This document shows, one piece after another, positions 16,829 to 25,533 of a DNA stretch of 37,397 bases. Both the position numbers and the translations under genes were made by a program. Every line of letters begins with the position of its first letter. The first letter of the stretch is position 1. This DNA comes from Acidobacteriota bacterium (GTDB lineage Bacteria > Acidobacteriota > Terriglobia > UBA7540): assembly GCA_003225365.1 (NCBI GenBank), contig QHZN01000084.1, forward strand, positions 1 to 37,397. Direction: 5' to 3'. The notes under the pieces are model-generated. The model saw only the letters and a list, made by a program, of their open reading frames with translations. It searched no databases and was not told the origin of the DNA.

Positions 16829-18604
16829 ATGACCAACCGAAAAGCAGACCGAACGAAACGGCAACCCTTCGACCCTTCGACTGCGCTCAGGGCCTTCGGC
16901 TGCGCTCAGGGCCTTGGGCCTGGCAGAAGGGAGGAGGGAGTGGCTCTGATTCTGGTCTTGCTCGCCATGTTGGTGATGAGCGCATTGGCGGCGGCGATTG
17001 TTTATACGGCTCGAGCGGAAACCTTCGCCAGCAACAACTATAAACTGGAGACAGAAGCGGACTACCTGGCCAAGGCAGGAATCCAGCGTGCCGTCAACTG
17101 GTTCCGCAGCAACCACTACCAGACAGTTCAGCAGGCGCAGGCCAGCACTTATTATGCTGTGACTTCCACGGGCACGCCCTACAACCTTTACACTTCCAAC
17201 AACTCGCCCGTGAACTGCGCCTCGGGCTGTTCTTCATCGAATTCGGCCGTGCAGTTTATTGGATACGGGTCGGGGTCCACAAATTTCCCGAGTATCTCCA
17301 ACACGGCAAGCCCTTCGACCGCCGTGACCTCGGCGTTCGCGTCGGATTTGGTGAATGTTCCGGTGACGGCTTCAAATGGAAACAATCTGGGATCTTTTTC
17401 GATTCGGGCGACGTTGATCAATTATCAGACGGTGGGTTTGGGCACGGACCCTCCCTACACGATAGTTCCAGTGGAAACCTGGTCGGTGACGTCTCTCGGC
17501 ACCTACACGGGAGGACAAGGATTAACCTTGGCCACGGCCGAGGAGTCAGCAATCGTTCAGCCGGTATTCATACCAACATGGGGGAACGCCCTTTATGGCT
17601 TTTGCGGGGTCACCATGACCGGCAGTGCGGGGACCTGCACCGATGCCTTCAATTCAGCTTTCGGCGCTTACGGCGGCGGCAGCAACGCGACCGCCGCGGG
17701 CGCGTGCGATTCGACGACGGCGACTAACGTCATCGCCGCCGGCGCCAACGTTGGCGCCAACGGCGGCGTGACACTCGGCTCGAACGTCACGGTGGCCGGG
17801 AACGTCGTCATCGGCAGCGGCTCGACCTCGGGTTGTACCGCCAACGGGTACAGCGGGAGCACCACCTCGGTTAGAGGCCAAGTGATTAACGGGCCGCATA
17901 AATCAGCGCCTCCGGCGCCTTCGTTTCGCTCGGGTTTCCCCGGCACCTCGCCGAGCTACCCGCTGGGGGTGGGCGACGTGCTGACGTTGCCGGTTAACGG
18001 GACTTGGTCTAACACCCCTTTCCCCGAAACCGGTGGTCTCCCAAGTCCGCCAACCAACTCCCCCACCTGCATGAATAACGACGGCACATGCAACGGTACG
18101 TCGGCGCATCCTTACGAAATCAGCAGCATTTCCATGACCGGCGGCGGCAATGGCCCCAATTCGCCGATTCTTAAATTTGTGGGCAGCAACAATCCAGCAG
18201 CCCCGATTTATTACGACATCGACAGCTTGTCGCAGAACCAGGGTCAGATCAACGTTTCGGGCTACGTCGTTCTGAACATTCAATCCGGGCTCAGCATCGG
18301 GGGTCTGGGAGTCTCAAACGGCATCAGCAACGACATTCCTCCCGAGTACCTGGAGATGAACTACGCAGGAACCTCGGCGGTGAGCATTAACGGCAACGGA
18401 GCGGTTTCAGCCGTGATCAACGCGCCGAATGCAAGTGTAGACTTGGGGGGCGGCGGGAGCGGCGGGTACTTCGTCGGTGCAATCCAGGCCAATAACGTCA
18501 GCGTCGTGGGGGGCTACCCTGTTCATTATGACCTCCAACTCTCGCGCATGGGGGGATTGTTGGGCGTTATCACCACCACCGCTTTCTCGCGGCAAAAAAT
18601 GTAG
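16829..18604 (+). CDS. PilX-like pilus assembly protein with repeat-bearing leader
   Basis: A 591-residue protein whose N-terminus matches PilX proteins: REEG^VALILVLLAMLVMSAL, a hydrophobic helix, then AEADYLAKAG-like text (ETEADYLAKAGIQRAVNWF). It lacks Glu at +5, as PilX members often do. The leader is 37 residues and contains two tandem copies of the dispersed palindrome (16866-16925), read as PSTALRAFGCAQGLGPG. The start ATG at 16829 has AAGGAG nine bases upstream, 12 bases after the pilW stop. The rest is low-complexity Gly/Asn/Ser/Thr-rich with regular GSNVTVAGNVVIG-like strands, compatible with a beta-solenoid, and ends without a second membrane segment. It closes the pilin operon; no PilY1 adhesin gene follows. 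Confidence 0.75.
   Translation: MTNRKADRTKRQPFDPSTALRAFGCAQGLGPGRREEGVALILVLLAMLVMSALAAAIVYTARAETFASNNYKLETEADYLAKAGIQRAVNWFRSNHYQTVQQAQASTYYAVTSTGTPYNLYTSNNSPVNCASGCSSSNSAVQFIGYGSGSTNFPSISNTASPSTAVTSAFASDLVNVPVTASNGNNLGSFSIRATLINYQTVGLGTDPPYTIVPVETWSVTSLGTYTGGQGLTLATAEESAIVQPVFIPTWGNALYGFCGVTMTGSAGTCTDAFNSAFGAYGGGSNATAAGACDSTTATNVIAAGANVGANGGVTLGSNVTVAGNVVIGSGSTSGCTANGYSGSTTSVRGQVINGPHKSAPPAPSFRSGFPGTSPSYPLGVGDVLTLPVNGTWSNTPFPETGGLPSPPTNSPTCMNNDGTCNGTSAHPYEISSISMTGGGNGPNSPILKFVGSNNPAAPIYYDIDSLSQNQGQINVSGYVVLNIQSGLSIGGLGVSNGISNDIPPEYLEMNYAGTSAVSINGNGAVSAVINAPNASVDLGGGGSGGYFVGAIQANNVSVVGGYPVHYDLQLSRMGGLLGVITTTAFSRQKM
16866..16925. repeat. tandem palindromic repeats within the pilX-like leader
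   Basis: The unit CCTTCGACTGCGCTCAGGG is followed at once by CCTTCGGCTGCGCTCAGGG and a partial third start. Both are copies of the dispersed palindrome seen in other genes here. They lie between the start codon and the prepilin cleavage region and keep the reading frame. Confidence 0.85.
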
Positions 18605-18895
18605 CCGCCAGCGGGGCCGAACCGGCGCGGGCGACGTCCCGTTGGCACGATTCGGCCTAACGGCGAGTCGCCTGTTCTTTTCGCCGCCCATCATGAGTCT
18701 TTTCGCGATATGAGACCTCTCCTATTTCCCTTTCTGTTTCTTGCCCAAATTCAGGTCTGGTTTTTCGTTTCCGGGTTATCCGCCTTGCCGCTCCCCGAAG
18801 CGTTCGGCCAAATGGCCAGGGGATTTCGAAAGGCCTATTCAAACCCTGCTCGGGAACGCCTGGCAAAGGCTCCCCCGATTGACCTCATCCGGGAG
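18605..18895. other. gap between pilin operon and cyclase gene
   Basis: No supported gene. A possible 80-codon reading frame from 18710 has a hydrophobic start but no clear ribosome site and runs over the promoter of the next gene. A GC-rich inverted block lies around 18605-18660; I see no T-run and call no terminator. Confidence 0.4.
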
Positions 18896-18924
18896 TTGCT
18901 AGCTTGGCAATCCCGAGGTATAGT
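18896..18924 (+). promoter_or_regulatory. sigma-70-type promoter for the cyclase gene
   Basis: TTGCTA (18896-18901), a 17-base spacer, and TATAGT (18919-18924). Transcription would start near 18931, about 40 bases before the ATG at 18970. This supports that start over the in-frame ATG at 18904. Confidence 0.6.
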
Positions 18925-18969
18925 AGCGGCGAATTTCGCGGCCCGCACCTGACCCGGTTTGGAGTGAAG

Positions 18970-20934
18970 ATGGAAGACGAACGCCAGGCGACGAAGAGCT
19001 CGACCGAAGCGGCAATCCCACTGGTTCTCTCCGGCGAGTGGCCGGTCAAAGTACGCGATCTTTTTGTCCGCCACGCCGAGCTTTTCTTTATCGCGGTCAT
19101 TCTGATCACGGTGACGGTAGTCTTCTTTTACATCCCCTTCTACAAAGTCGCGTTCTTGAATTTCTTTTACTTGCCCGTCCTGGCGGCCGCCTATTTCATG
19201 GGGAAGCGACAGGCCGTCCTGGGGGCGACCCTGTGCATTCTTCTGGTGGGTTTCTTCGCCTTTATCCGCCCCAGTTGGTTCACGGAGATAGGCAATCGTC
19301 CCATTGACACTTACCTATTGATCGGCATTTGGGGAGGCTTTTTGATTCTCGCCAGCGCCGGTGTGGGAGCGCTTCAAGAGCGGCTCGCCAAGGGTTTCGA
19401 AGAAACTCGCCAGCTTCTGGAAGAGCTCAAGCGCAGCCGCGTGATGGAGGATATGAAGGAAAAGGTCGAGAAGACGCTCTATTCGACCATGGACCCGGTG
19501 GTGGCGAAGCTGGCGACGGAAGGGAAGCTGCGATTCGAGAAACGCGAAATCAGCATCATGTTCACGGACTTAACCGAGTTCACACGCTACTCCGACCAGC
19601 ACCGGCCCGACGTGGTGCTCGAAGAGTTGAATTCATTCCTGGCAGAGATGGAGCCGGTAATCGAGCTCTTCCGCGGCCACATTGACAAATACATGGGCGA
19701 CGGAATGATGGTCGAGTTCGGCGCCCCGATTGATTACGACCGCCATGCTCTGATGGCCGTGCTGGCCGGCTGGAAGATGCAAGAGAAGGTGAAGAAGCTC
19801 ACCTTGCCCTGGCAGTTGCGCGTTGGGGTCGCCTCCGGCAGCGCCATCATTGGAATGATGGGTGCGCGCCGACAGGCGTATACGGCGCTTGGAGACCGCG
19901 TCAACCTGGCCAAGCGGCTGGAGGAAGTCTGTCCGCCGGGAAAGGTTTGCATTGATGAGAATACCTACCAGGCGGTCAAGCCTTTCTTCCTCGTCACCAA
20001 GTTGCGGAACTCCAGTTACTCCCGTCGAGCCGACCAAGAACTCCTCGAGCGCTTGGAAACCCTGGAGACGAAGCTGGCCGACCAGGGAGAGTCTTCCCAG
20101 CTCTTGTACGATTTAGGGAGAATCTACTTTCAGTTGAACGATGCAGTGCCCGCCATCCGTAATTTCCAACGCGCTCTGGAGCTCGACCCGAATTCCACTG
20201 AGATCAAAGTCGCGTTTGCCGACGCGAACATGCGCAAGGATGAAATGGAAAAGATCCAGATCAAAGGCATATTGCACAAGGTCACCGTGTACGAGATCAC
20301 CCATCTGAAGGACCGCTGGAGCGACGTGACGACCATCCCGCCCCACGTCGCCGAAAAGTATCGGTCGGTGGCGAAGCTGATTGAAATTCCAGAGGAAGTG
20401 GTGCTGGGCGTCGAAGCGCTGGACGGCGCGCTGGGCCACTCCCGCATGACGGCTTTGCTCTCCTACGCCATCGCCGACCACCTGGGGTTGAACGAAGCCC
20501 GGAAAAAGACGATTCTCGTGGCCGCGTACCTCCAGGACATCGGGAAGGAAGCCGTTCCGCACCACATCCTGAACCGCGGGGGAAGTCTCACCGAGCAGGA
20601 GACTAAGTTGACGGAGAAGTATGTCCCCGAGAGCATCGCGGCCTTGAAGCGGATGGGCTACGTGGATCCCGCTCTGCTCGATATTGTGCAACATCATCAC
20701 GAATGGTGGGCCGGAGGCGGGATCCCAGACGGTTTGAAGGGCGAGGCGATTCCCGTAGGGGCGCGAATCTCCTCCGTTGCCGAATCCTACGCCGCGATGA
20801 CATCCTGGCGGCCTTACCACGAACCCTGGGATGCCCGCATCGCTCTCTCCGAGCTTCAGAAGGAAACCCAAAAGGGGCGGTTCGATCCCAAGGTGGTTGA
20901 GGTGCTTTCGAACCTCCTCAAGCCCCCTTCTTAG
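18970..20934 (+). CDS. membrane class III adenylate cyclase fused to TPR and degenerate HD-GYP domain
   Basis: A 654-residue protein. Residues about 35-135 hold several membrane helices. A coiled linker leads to a class III cyclase domain (about 190-345): IMFTDLTEFTRYS (metal Asp about 200), DKYMGDGMMVEFGAP (Lys and second Asp about 244), and YTALGDRVNLAKRLE with the transition-state Asn and Arg. Lys with Thr at the specificity positions suggests ATP. A TPR-like unit (IYFQLNDAVPAIRNFQRALE, about 383-402) follows. The last 190 residues match HD-GYP: GHSRMTALLSYAIADHLGL, AAYLQDIGKEAVP and HHHEWWAGGGIPDGLKGEAI. The HD dyad reads QD and GYP reads GIP, so phosphodiesterase activity is doubtful and this part may only sense ligand. 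The start ATG follows GGAG by five bases. Confidence 0.85.
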   Translation: MEDERQATKSSTEAAIPLVLSGEWPVKVRDLFVRHAELFFIAVILITVTVVFFYIPFYKVAFLNFFYLPVLAAAYFMGKRQAVLGATLCILLVGFFAFIRPSWFTEIGNRPIDTYLLIGIWGGFLILASAGVGALQERLAKGFEETRQLLEELKRSRVMEDMKEKVEKTLYSTMDPVVAKLATEGKLRFEKREISIMFTDLTEFTRYSDQHRPDVVLEELNSFLAEMEPVIELFRGHIDKYMGDGMMVEFGAPIDYDRHALMAVLAGWKMQEKVKKLTLPWQLRVGVASGSAIIGMMGARRQAYTALGDRVNLAKRLEEVCPPGKVCIDENTYQAVKPFFLVTKLRNSSYSRRADQELLERLETLETKLADQGESSQLLYDLGRIYFQLNDAVPAIRNFQRALELDPNSTEIKVAFADANMRKDEMEKIQIKGILHKVTVYEITHLKDRWSDVTTIPPHVAEKYRSVAKLIEIPEEVVLGVEALDGALGHSRMTALLSYAIADHLGLNEARKKTILVAAYLQDIGKEAVPHHILNRGGSLTEQETKLTEKYVPESIAALKRMGYVDPALLDIVQHHHEWWAGGGIPDGLKGEAIPVGARISSVAESYAAMTSWRPYHEPWDARIALSELQKETQKGRFDPKVVEVLSNLLKPPS

Positions 20935-21181
20935 CCTGCGCGAAAGTACCTGATCAATTCTGTCGAAACAAAAGACTGGAACCCGCTCCTCGAGGTTCGC
21001 TTGATTTGGCCCGGAGGGCCAGTCAATGTGTGCGAGCCTCAGGACGGACACGAATTCGGCAAGATGAGACTGAGGCGCGGGAAGGAGAGTCAACTTCAAC
21101 ACCGGCGAGTTTTGAATGGATCAGTCCAAAGGAATCTCCGAAAGATGGTCGCCCAAGTGTCGGAGGGCATTTTAGAAGGGC
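20935..21181. other. gap after the cyclase gene
   Basis: Nothing I can name. A short hairpin tggcccggagggcca (near 21008) is the only structure seen. Confidence 0.4.
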
Positions 21182-21432
21182 GATGAAGAATTGCCCCCAC
21201 TGTCATGCCGAGCCCATTCGCTTGTCATTCTGACCCCGATGCAGTGAACCGGGGGAAGAATCCCCTTCATTTCGCGCTCAGGGTAAACTGCGCGAAGCAT
21301 CTCGCACTGCTTTAAAATCAACAACATAGATTCTTCGCGGAGTTTACTCTGAGCGGAACTGCTGAGATGCTTCGCTCCGCTCAGCATGACAAGAGAAGGG
21401 CTCAGAATGACAACGTAAGACAATTCTTCATC
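21182..21432. mobile_element. non-autonomous inverted-repeat element, copy A
   Basis: Perfect 12-bp ends: gatgaagaattg (21182-21193) and caattcttcatc (21421-21432). Inside are nested inverted arms (TGTCATGCCGAGC with gctcagcatgaca; gtcattctga with tcagaatgac) and an inner pair gctcagggtaaact (21276-21289) and agtttactctgagc (21341-21354, one mismatch). No coding capacity. A related copy lies at 30295-30464. The layout is that of a MITE or large hairpin repeat; no transposase is present. Confidence 0.65.
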
Positions 21433-21534
21433 AGCCTCCTAGACGGCTGGAAAGATCCAGCCATGATGCCTATTTGTCACGCAATCAAGGTCCACCCGCA
21501 GCAGGCTCGCCGGGACTTCCGGGAGGGCGTCACC

Positions 21535-21564
21535 TTGTTTTTAACAGCCTCGCCGCGCTATATT
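21535..21564 (+). promoter_or_regulatory. candidate sigma-70 promoter for the PilZ gene
   Basis: TTGTTT (21535-21540), 18-base spacer, TATATT (21559-21564), about 130 bases before the ATG at 21702. The -10 box is good and the -35 moderate. Confidence 0.4.
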
Positions 21565-21701
21565 ACTGAAGTCGAATCACCCGTTAACCGCATGCCAGGC
21601 AGGGCAGCATTCCCCGGGGCGCGAGGAGTCTGGGGGATTCCGGTTCCGCTTCGCTCATAGGACATGCATGAAGTTCTCCGCGTGACGACAGGGGACTCCC
21701 A

Positions 21702-22589
21702 ATGGAAGAACAACACAAGCGGCGCGGAAACCGCATCGAGCTCATGATGAAGATTCAGGTCATTGGCAGCGACACGGCGGGACAACAGTTCATGGACGAT
21801 GCGCACACCGTGGTGATCAGCCCCTATGGCGCCATGATTGTCCTGGGCCGCGGTCTCACCCCTGAGGACGAAATCATTGTCCGCTGCATGACAACAAAAA
21901 AAGAGGCAGCGGCGCGCGTGGTGGGGCAAGCGGGGGCGTCGCCCGAAGGTTTCTTGTACGGAACTGAGCTGCTCGACCCGAGCATCAACCTCTGGGGCAT
22001 CGAGTTCCCGCCTGTGGACGAATCTGAGCTGGCGGCGGGCCGCGTGTTGGTCGAATGCATGTCGTGCCACACCCGCGAGCTGGCGCTGCTGAATGATCTC
22101 GAGTTGCAAGTCTATCAATCGTCCAACCGACTTACACGGGACTGCCAACGGTGCGGCGGCTCGACGATCTGGCGCGAATCCCTTCATGAAACCCCGCCGA
22201 AAGAACTTGCCCCCATGCCGGCGAGCAGTCGTTCAGCCTTCGATCCCCCTCCGAACCCGTACGCTCTCGAAGAGGGTATCCGGACTCGAAATGAGCGCAC
22301 CTCGCCGCGCCTCGACATCAAAGCCCGATTCTCGGTTCGAACCACTCTTTACGGAGAGGATACTGGGATCACCGAGGACGTGTCTCGCGGAGGTTTCCGT
22401 TTCACAAGCTCGAAGAAGTATGTCGTGGGGTCTCAGGTCGAGGCTTCCGTCCCGTACACGAAGGGAGGGGTTAACATCTTCGTTCCTGCTTGCATTGCCT
22501 GGTCGCGAGGCATGCCGGACTTCGGAGCCACGGAGTACGGAGTTGCTTACACGGGCCGTCTCAGGGAGAAGGCCCGGCAAAAGGGTTGA
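21702..22589 (+). CDS. PilZ-domain protein with N-terminal PilZ-like half and cysteine motif
   Basis: A 295-residue soluble protein. The C-terminal domain (about 195-290) has PilZ signatures: RNERTSPR as the RxxxR motif and TEDVSRGGFRF as (D/N)xSxxG, both contacts for cyclic di-GMP. The first 110 residues look like a diverged second PilZ domain (RRGNRIELMMKIQV, then VISPYGAMIVLG) lacking the Asp. Between them CMSCHTRE and CQRCGGSTIW form a CxxC-x(n)-CxxC pair, possibly a small zinc site. Two PilZ-like halves around a cysteine motif suggest a ligand-responsive adaptor. It lies close to the pilin operon and cyclase but is transcribed alone. The start ATG at 21702 has AGGGG about eight bases upstream. 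The partner is unknown. Confidence 0.8.
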   Translation: MEEQHKRRGNRIELMMKIQVIGSDTAGQQFMDDAHTVVISPYGAMIVLGRGLTPEDEIIVRCMTTKKEAAARVVGQAGASPEGFLYGTELLDPSINLWGIEFPPVDESELAAGRVLVECMSCHTRELALLNDLELQVYQSSNRLTRDCQRCGGSTIWRESLHETPPKELAPMPASSRSAFDPPPNPYALEEGIRTRNERTSPRLDIKARFSVRTTLYGEDTGITEDVSRGGFRFTSSKKYVVGSQVEASVPYTKGGVNIFVPACIAWSRGMPDFGATEYGVAYTGRLREKARQKG

Positions 22590-22815
22590 GGTACTGCGTC
22601 CCCCGGTGTCCCCGCGTGCTACGGTTCGCACTCGAGGCCTGAACTCAGGAAGCTCTCGACGGATTGGCATTCTTCACCCATCCAGCGGCCACGGAAAAGG
22701 CTCCTGCGCCCCCTCAGGTTTCCACATGTCCTCGCGCGGCGGGTTCCTTCTAGGCGGGTAACCTTGCTGTTCGGTCCGACATCCAATGAAATGCTGGTGG
22801 CGGTTTCGCTACCAA

Positions 22816-22844
22816 TTGGCAATGTCTGCGCGTCATAATAATAG
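22816..22844 (+). promoter_or_regulatory. candidate sigma-70 promoter for htrA
   Basis: TTGGCA (22816-22821), 17-base spacer, TAATAG (22839-22844), about 40 bases before the ATG at 22887. It lies in the 297-base gap 22590-22886, where nothing else is recognised. Confidence 0.45.
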
Positions 22845-22886
22845 AGCGATGAGACGAACGCATCGGATTGAAGGAGGAGGTGTGCG

Positions 22887-24431
22887 ATGAGGCCAATTGA
22901 CAGGCGGTTTTTTCGCGACAACTTCTTGGGGCTGAGTTTGACACTGGTGGGGGTTCTTTGTCTGGTTCTTTCCGGAATCTCGTACCTGAACCATCGTCAA
23001 CTGGGGCGATTCGCCCTGGCCAGTGGGGGGGGCTTGGACGGGGCGGATATCGAGATGCTCGAGCGTCAGAACAAGGCGTACGAGCGTATCGCCGAGTCCG
23101 TCACGCCGGCAGTGGTTTCCATTCAGTCCACATCAGTTGTCAAGGTCCAGCAGTCGCCCTTTTCCATGGACCCTTTGTTCCGCCAATTCTTTGGGGATAT
23201 GATCCCTCAATTCAACATCCCGCGGCAATACCGGGAACACGCGCTCGGCAGCGGCGTGATCGTTTCCCCGGAGGGCTACCTATTGACCAACAATCACGTC
23301 ATCCGAAACGCGAGTTCGATTGACGTGCTGCTCTCGGACAAACGAAATTTCAAAGCCAAGGTCGTCGGCGCGGACCCGCAGACCGATTTGGCGGTTCTCA
23401 AAATCGATGCGCGGGAACTGCCCGCGGCGTCGCTGGGCGACTCCACAACCCTCCACGTCGGCGATACCGTGATGGCGTTCGGCAACCCCTTCAATCTGAG
23501 CTTCACCGTGACGCGCGGGACCGTGAGCGCGCTGGGGCGTTCGCAATACCAGATTGAAGATATTCAGAATTTCATCCAGACCGACGCCGCCATCAACCCC
23601 GGCAACTCCGGCGGCGCGCTCGTGGATGTCCGAGGCCAGGTCGTTGGCATCAACACAGCGATTCTAAGCGGGAACTCCGGCCCGGGCGGAGAGGGCGGCT
23701 CGATAGGCATCGGCTTCGCCATCCCCATCAACATGGCCAAGCACGTGATGCAGGATCTCATCAACTCCGGCAAAGTGACGCGCGGCTACCTCGGCGTCTC
23801 GATTTATCCGGTGACCGATGATTTCGCCAAGGAGTTCCACGCGCCGGATACCTCGGGAGCATTCGTGCAAGATGTCACCGCGGGCAGTCCGGCCGACAAA
23901 GCCGGTGTCAAATACGGCGACATCATCCGGAAGCTGAACGGCCAATCCATCGCAGATAGCGCGCAGTTGAGGGTGATGGTTACAGAGATGAATCCCCGGA
24001 CCGCAGTGACCCTCGACATCCTCCGCGACGGCAAGCCCATGACTGTTCGAGTGACCCTGGGAGAGCTGCCGGCGAACCTCGCGGCGCAAGGGGGCTCGCG
24101 GGGGACGTCGCCCGGACCTACAGAAGGCACGCTGAAGGGTATCGAGGTGCAGAACCTGACGCCTTCCATCCGCGACCAATTACAATTGCCCGAAAATGTA
24201 AAGGGTGTGGTCATCAGCCAGATTGACCCGAATAGTCCGGCCGCACAGGTGGGGCTGCAGGGGGGTGACGTCATCGAGAGCATCAACCGCCAACCGGTGA
24301 GTAACGTCATTGAGTTCAACCGCCTGGCAGCGCAGGCGAAGGGCCGGACCTTGCTGCGAGTCAACCGCCAGGGTCAAGGTCAATACGTCCTTATCAACCC
24401 GAGCGGAGACGACGGCAGCGACAATCAATAA
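22887..24431 (+). CDS. Do/DegQ-type serine protease with two PDZ domains
   Basis: A 514-residue envelope protease of the HtrA/DegP family. An N-terminal membrane anchor (LGLSLTLVGVLCLVLSGISY) is followed by a trypsin-like domain with the catalytic triad: His in LLTNNHVIRN (about 137), Asp in QTDLAVLKID (about 167) and Ser in NPGNSGGALVD (about 241). Two PDZ domains follow: TSGAFVQDVTAGSPADKAGV with YGDIIRKLNG, and VKGVVISQIDPNSPAAQVGL with GGDVIESINRQPV. It should degrade or refold misfolded periplasmic proteins. Length and order are normal for the family. The start ATG at 22887 has a strong AGGAGG site. It is monocistronic, with a terminator-like hairpin just downstream at 24473. Confidence 0.92.
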   Translation: MRPIDRRFFRDNFLGLSLTLVGVLCLVLSGISYLNHRQLGRFALASGGGLDGADIEMLERQNKAYERIAESVTPAVVSIQSTSVVKVQQSPFSMDPLFRQFFGDMIPQFNIPRQYREHALGSGVIVSPEGYLLTNNHVIRNASSIDVLLSDKRNFKAKVVGADPQTDLAVLKIDARELPAASLGDSTTLHVGDTVMAFGNPFNLSFTVTRGTVSALGRSQYQIEDIQNFIQTDAAINPGNSGGALVDVRGQVVGINTAILSGNSGPGGEGGSIGIGFAIPINMAKHVMQDLINSGKVTRGYLGVSIYPVTDDFAKEFHAPDTSGAFVQDVTAGSPADKAGVKYGDIIRKLNGQSIADSAQLRVMVTEMNPRTAVTLDILRDGKPMTVRVTLGELPANLAAQGGSRGTSPGPTEGTLKGIEVQNLTPSIRDQLQLPENVKGVVISQIDPNSPAAQVGLQGGDVIESINRQPVSNVIEFNRLAAQAKGRTLLRVNRQGQGQYVLINPSGDDGSDNQ

Positions 24432-24472
24432 TCCTTTGCGGCCTGCCAGCAGCTAAGCGGGCGTATCCATGG

Positions 24473-24518
24473 GCGCGACGCCGTCTCCCTTTGCGGGACG
24501 GCGCCGCGCTCTTTCTTT
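24473..24518 (+). terminator. Rho-independent terminator candidate after htrA
   Basis: Arms gcgcgacgccgtc (24473-24485) and gacggcgccgcgc (24497-24509) pair over 13 bases with one mismatch and an 11-base loop, followed by the T-rich tctttcttt. It lies 42 bases after the protease stop. Confidence 0.65.
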
Positions 24519-24618
24519 ATGGAGCGCGATAGTTGTCCGAAAGCACGCCTGCTCGATTATTTCATCTCCGTTGCTTAGAATGAAACCCGTGCGCGCCGCC
24601 GCGCTGGCGGGGGTGCGG

Positions 24619-25530
24619 ATGAATAAGGGTCGCCTCGGCCGACCTCTGAAGCGCCTCGTGGAACTGGCTCTCACCCTCGTCGCCGCGATGATCGTAGTGG
24701 TCGTTTTTTTCCGCGCCTTCGAAAACCGCTTTGTTTATTACCCGCCCCATTATCCGGACGGATTTGACTCACCCAAAGTTTACGGCCTCGCGCCGGTAGA
24801 AGTTTGGATTGAGGCTCGGGACGGCGCGAAGCTTAACGCCTGGTTTCTCGCGGCGCCGTCGAGTGCGAAGGTCCTCTTGTGGTTTCACGGCAACGCGGAG
24901 AACATCGGGATGGGCCTGGAGCAGATGAAGGCCTTCGCGCGGCTTGGAGTCAACATCCTGGCTCTTGATTACCGCGGCTACGGAAAGAGCGAAGGGTCTC
25001 CGGACGAGGCGGGCGTCTATCGCGACGGCCAGGCGGCGTATGAATACCTTGTCCAGACGCGCCGTTTCGAGCCGAAGAATATCATCCTCTACGGCCACTC
25101 GCTGGGTGGCGCGGTGGCCGTTGATGTGGCCTCCAAGAACCCGTGCGGCGGGTTGATTGTAGAAAGTTCTCTCTCCTCCGGCCGCGAAATGGCGCGGTTG
25201 ATTTTCCACGTTCCGGGAATCGGATATATTTTCAAGAGCCGATTCGACTCAGCCGAGAAAATACCCAGCGTCCGGGCGCCCGTCCTGATCATTCATGGGA
25301 CACGCGACCGCGTGATTCCATTTTGGATGGGGCGGAAACTGTATGACGCGGCTCGAGAGCCGAAATCGTTTTTCGCCGTCGAGGGCGCCGGCCATAATGA
25401 TGTCTTGGCCGTGGGGGGCGAACCTTATCTGGCACGGCTCGGCGCCTTCCTCGAGACGCCCGAACGAGTCCGGGCGGAGCCTGCTCGCCCAAGCGGGCCT
25501 GCCCGTCCCGCGGGATACTCGAAGGTGTGA
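24619..25530 (+). CDS. membrane-anchored alpha/beta hydrolase (BEM46/ABHD13-like)
   Basis: About 303 residues. An N-terminal helix (LALTLVAAMIVVVVFFRAF) is followed by FVYYPPHYPDG, typical of BEM46/ABHD13-like hydrolases. The fold motifs are LLWFHGNAENIG (oxyanion region), LDYRGYGKSEG, the nucleophile elbow YGHSLGGAVAVDVA, IHGTRDRVIPFWMG (acid) and EGAGHNDVL (His). The substrate is unknown. The start is uncertain: ATG at 24619 (GGGGG about six bases upstream) is preferred, ATG at 24580 is possible, and an ATG at 24469 lies ahead of the terminator. The C-terminal tail (EPARPSGPARPAGYSKV) is encoded by a GC palindrome like the one in the SpoIIE gene and is probably an extension. The next gene starts three bases after the stop. 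Confidence 0.85.
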   Translation: MNKGRLGRPLKRLVELALTLVAAMIVVVVFFRAFENRFVYYPPHYPDGFDSPKVYGLAPVEVWIEARDGAKLNAWFLAAPSSAKVLLWFHGNAENIGMGLEQMKAFARLGVNILALDYRGYGKSEGSPDEAGVYRDGQAAYEYLVQTRRFEPKNIILYGHSLGGAVAVDVASKNPCGGLIVESSLSSGREMARLIFHVPGIGYIFKSRFDSAEKIPSVRAPVLIIHGTRDRVIPFWMGRKLYDAAREPKSFFAVEGAGHNDVLAVGGEPYLARLGAFLETPERVRAEPARPSGPARPAGYSKV

Positions 25531-25533
25531 AGC

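Noticed and set aside
18641-18657. Sigma-54 promoter from the exact TGGCACG box after the pilX-like gene
   Set aside because: The -12 region reads GGCC instead of TTGC, and a better sigma-70 promoter lies at 18896.
18710-18952. Small membrane protein gene of 80 codons
   Set aside because: No ribosome site, overlap with the cyclase promoter, and no family features apart from a hydrophobic start.
18904-18969. Upstream start for the cyclase gene
   Set aside because: The ATG at 18904 falls inside the predicted promoter, and the ATG at 18970 has a ribosome site.
21001-21233. Short plus-strand frames in the gap after the cyclase gene
   Set aside because: No protein-like pattern or ribosome site, and they run into the inverted-repeat element.
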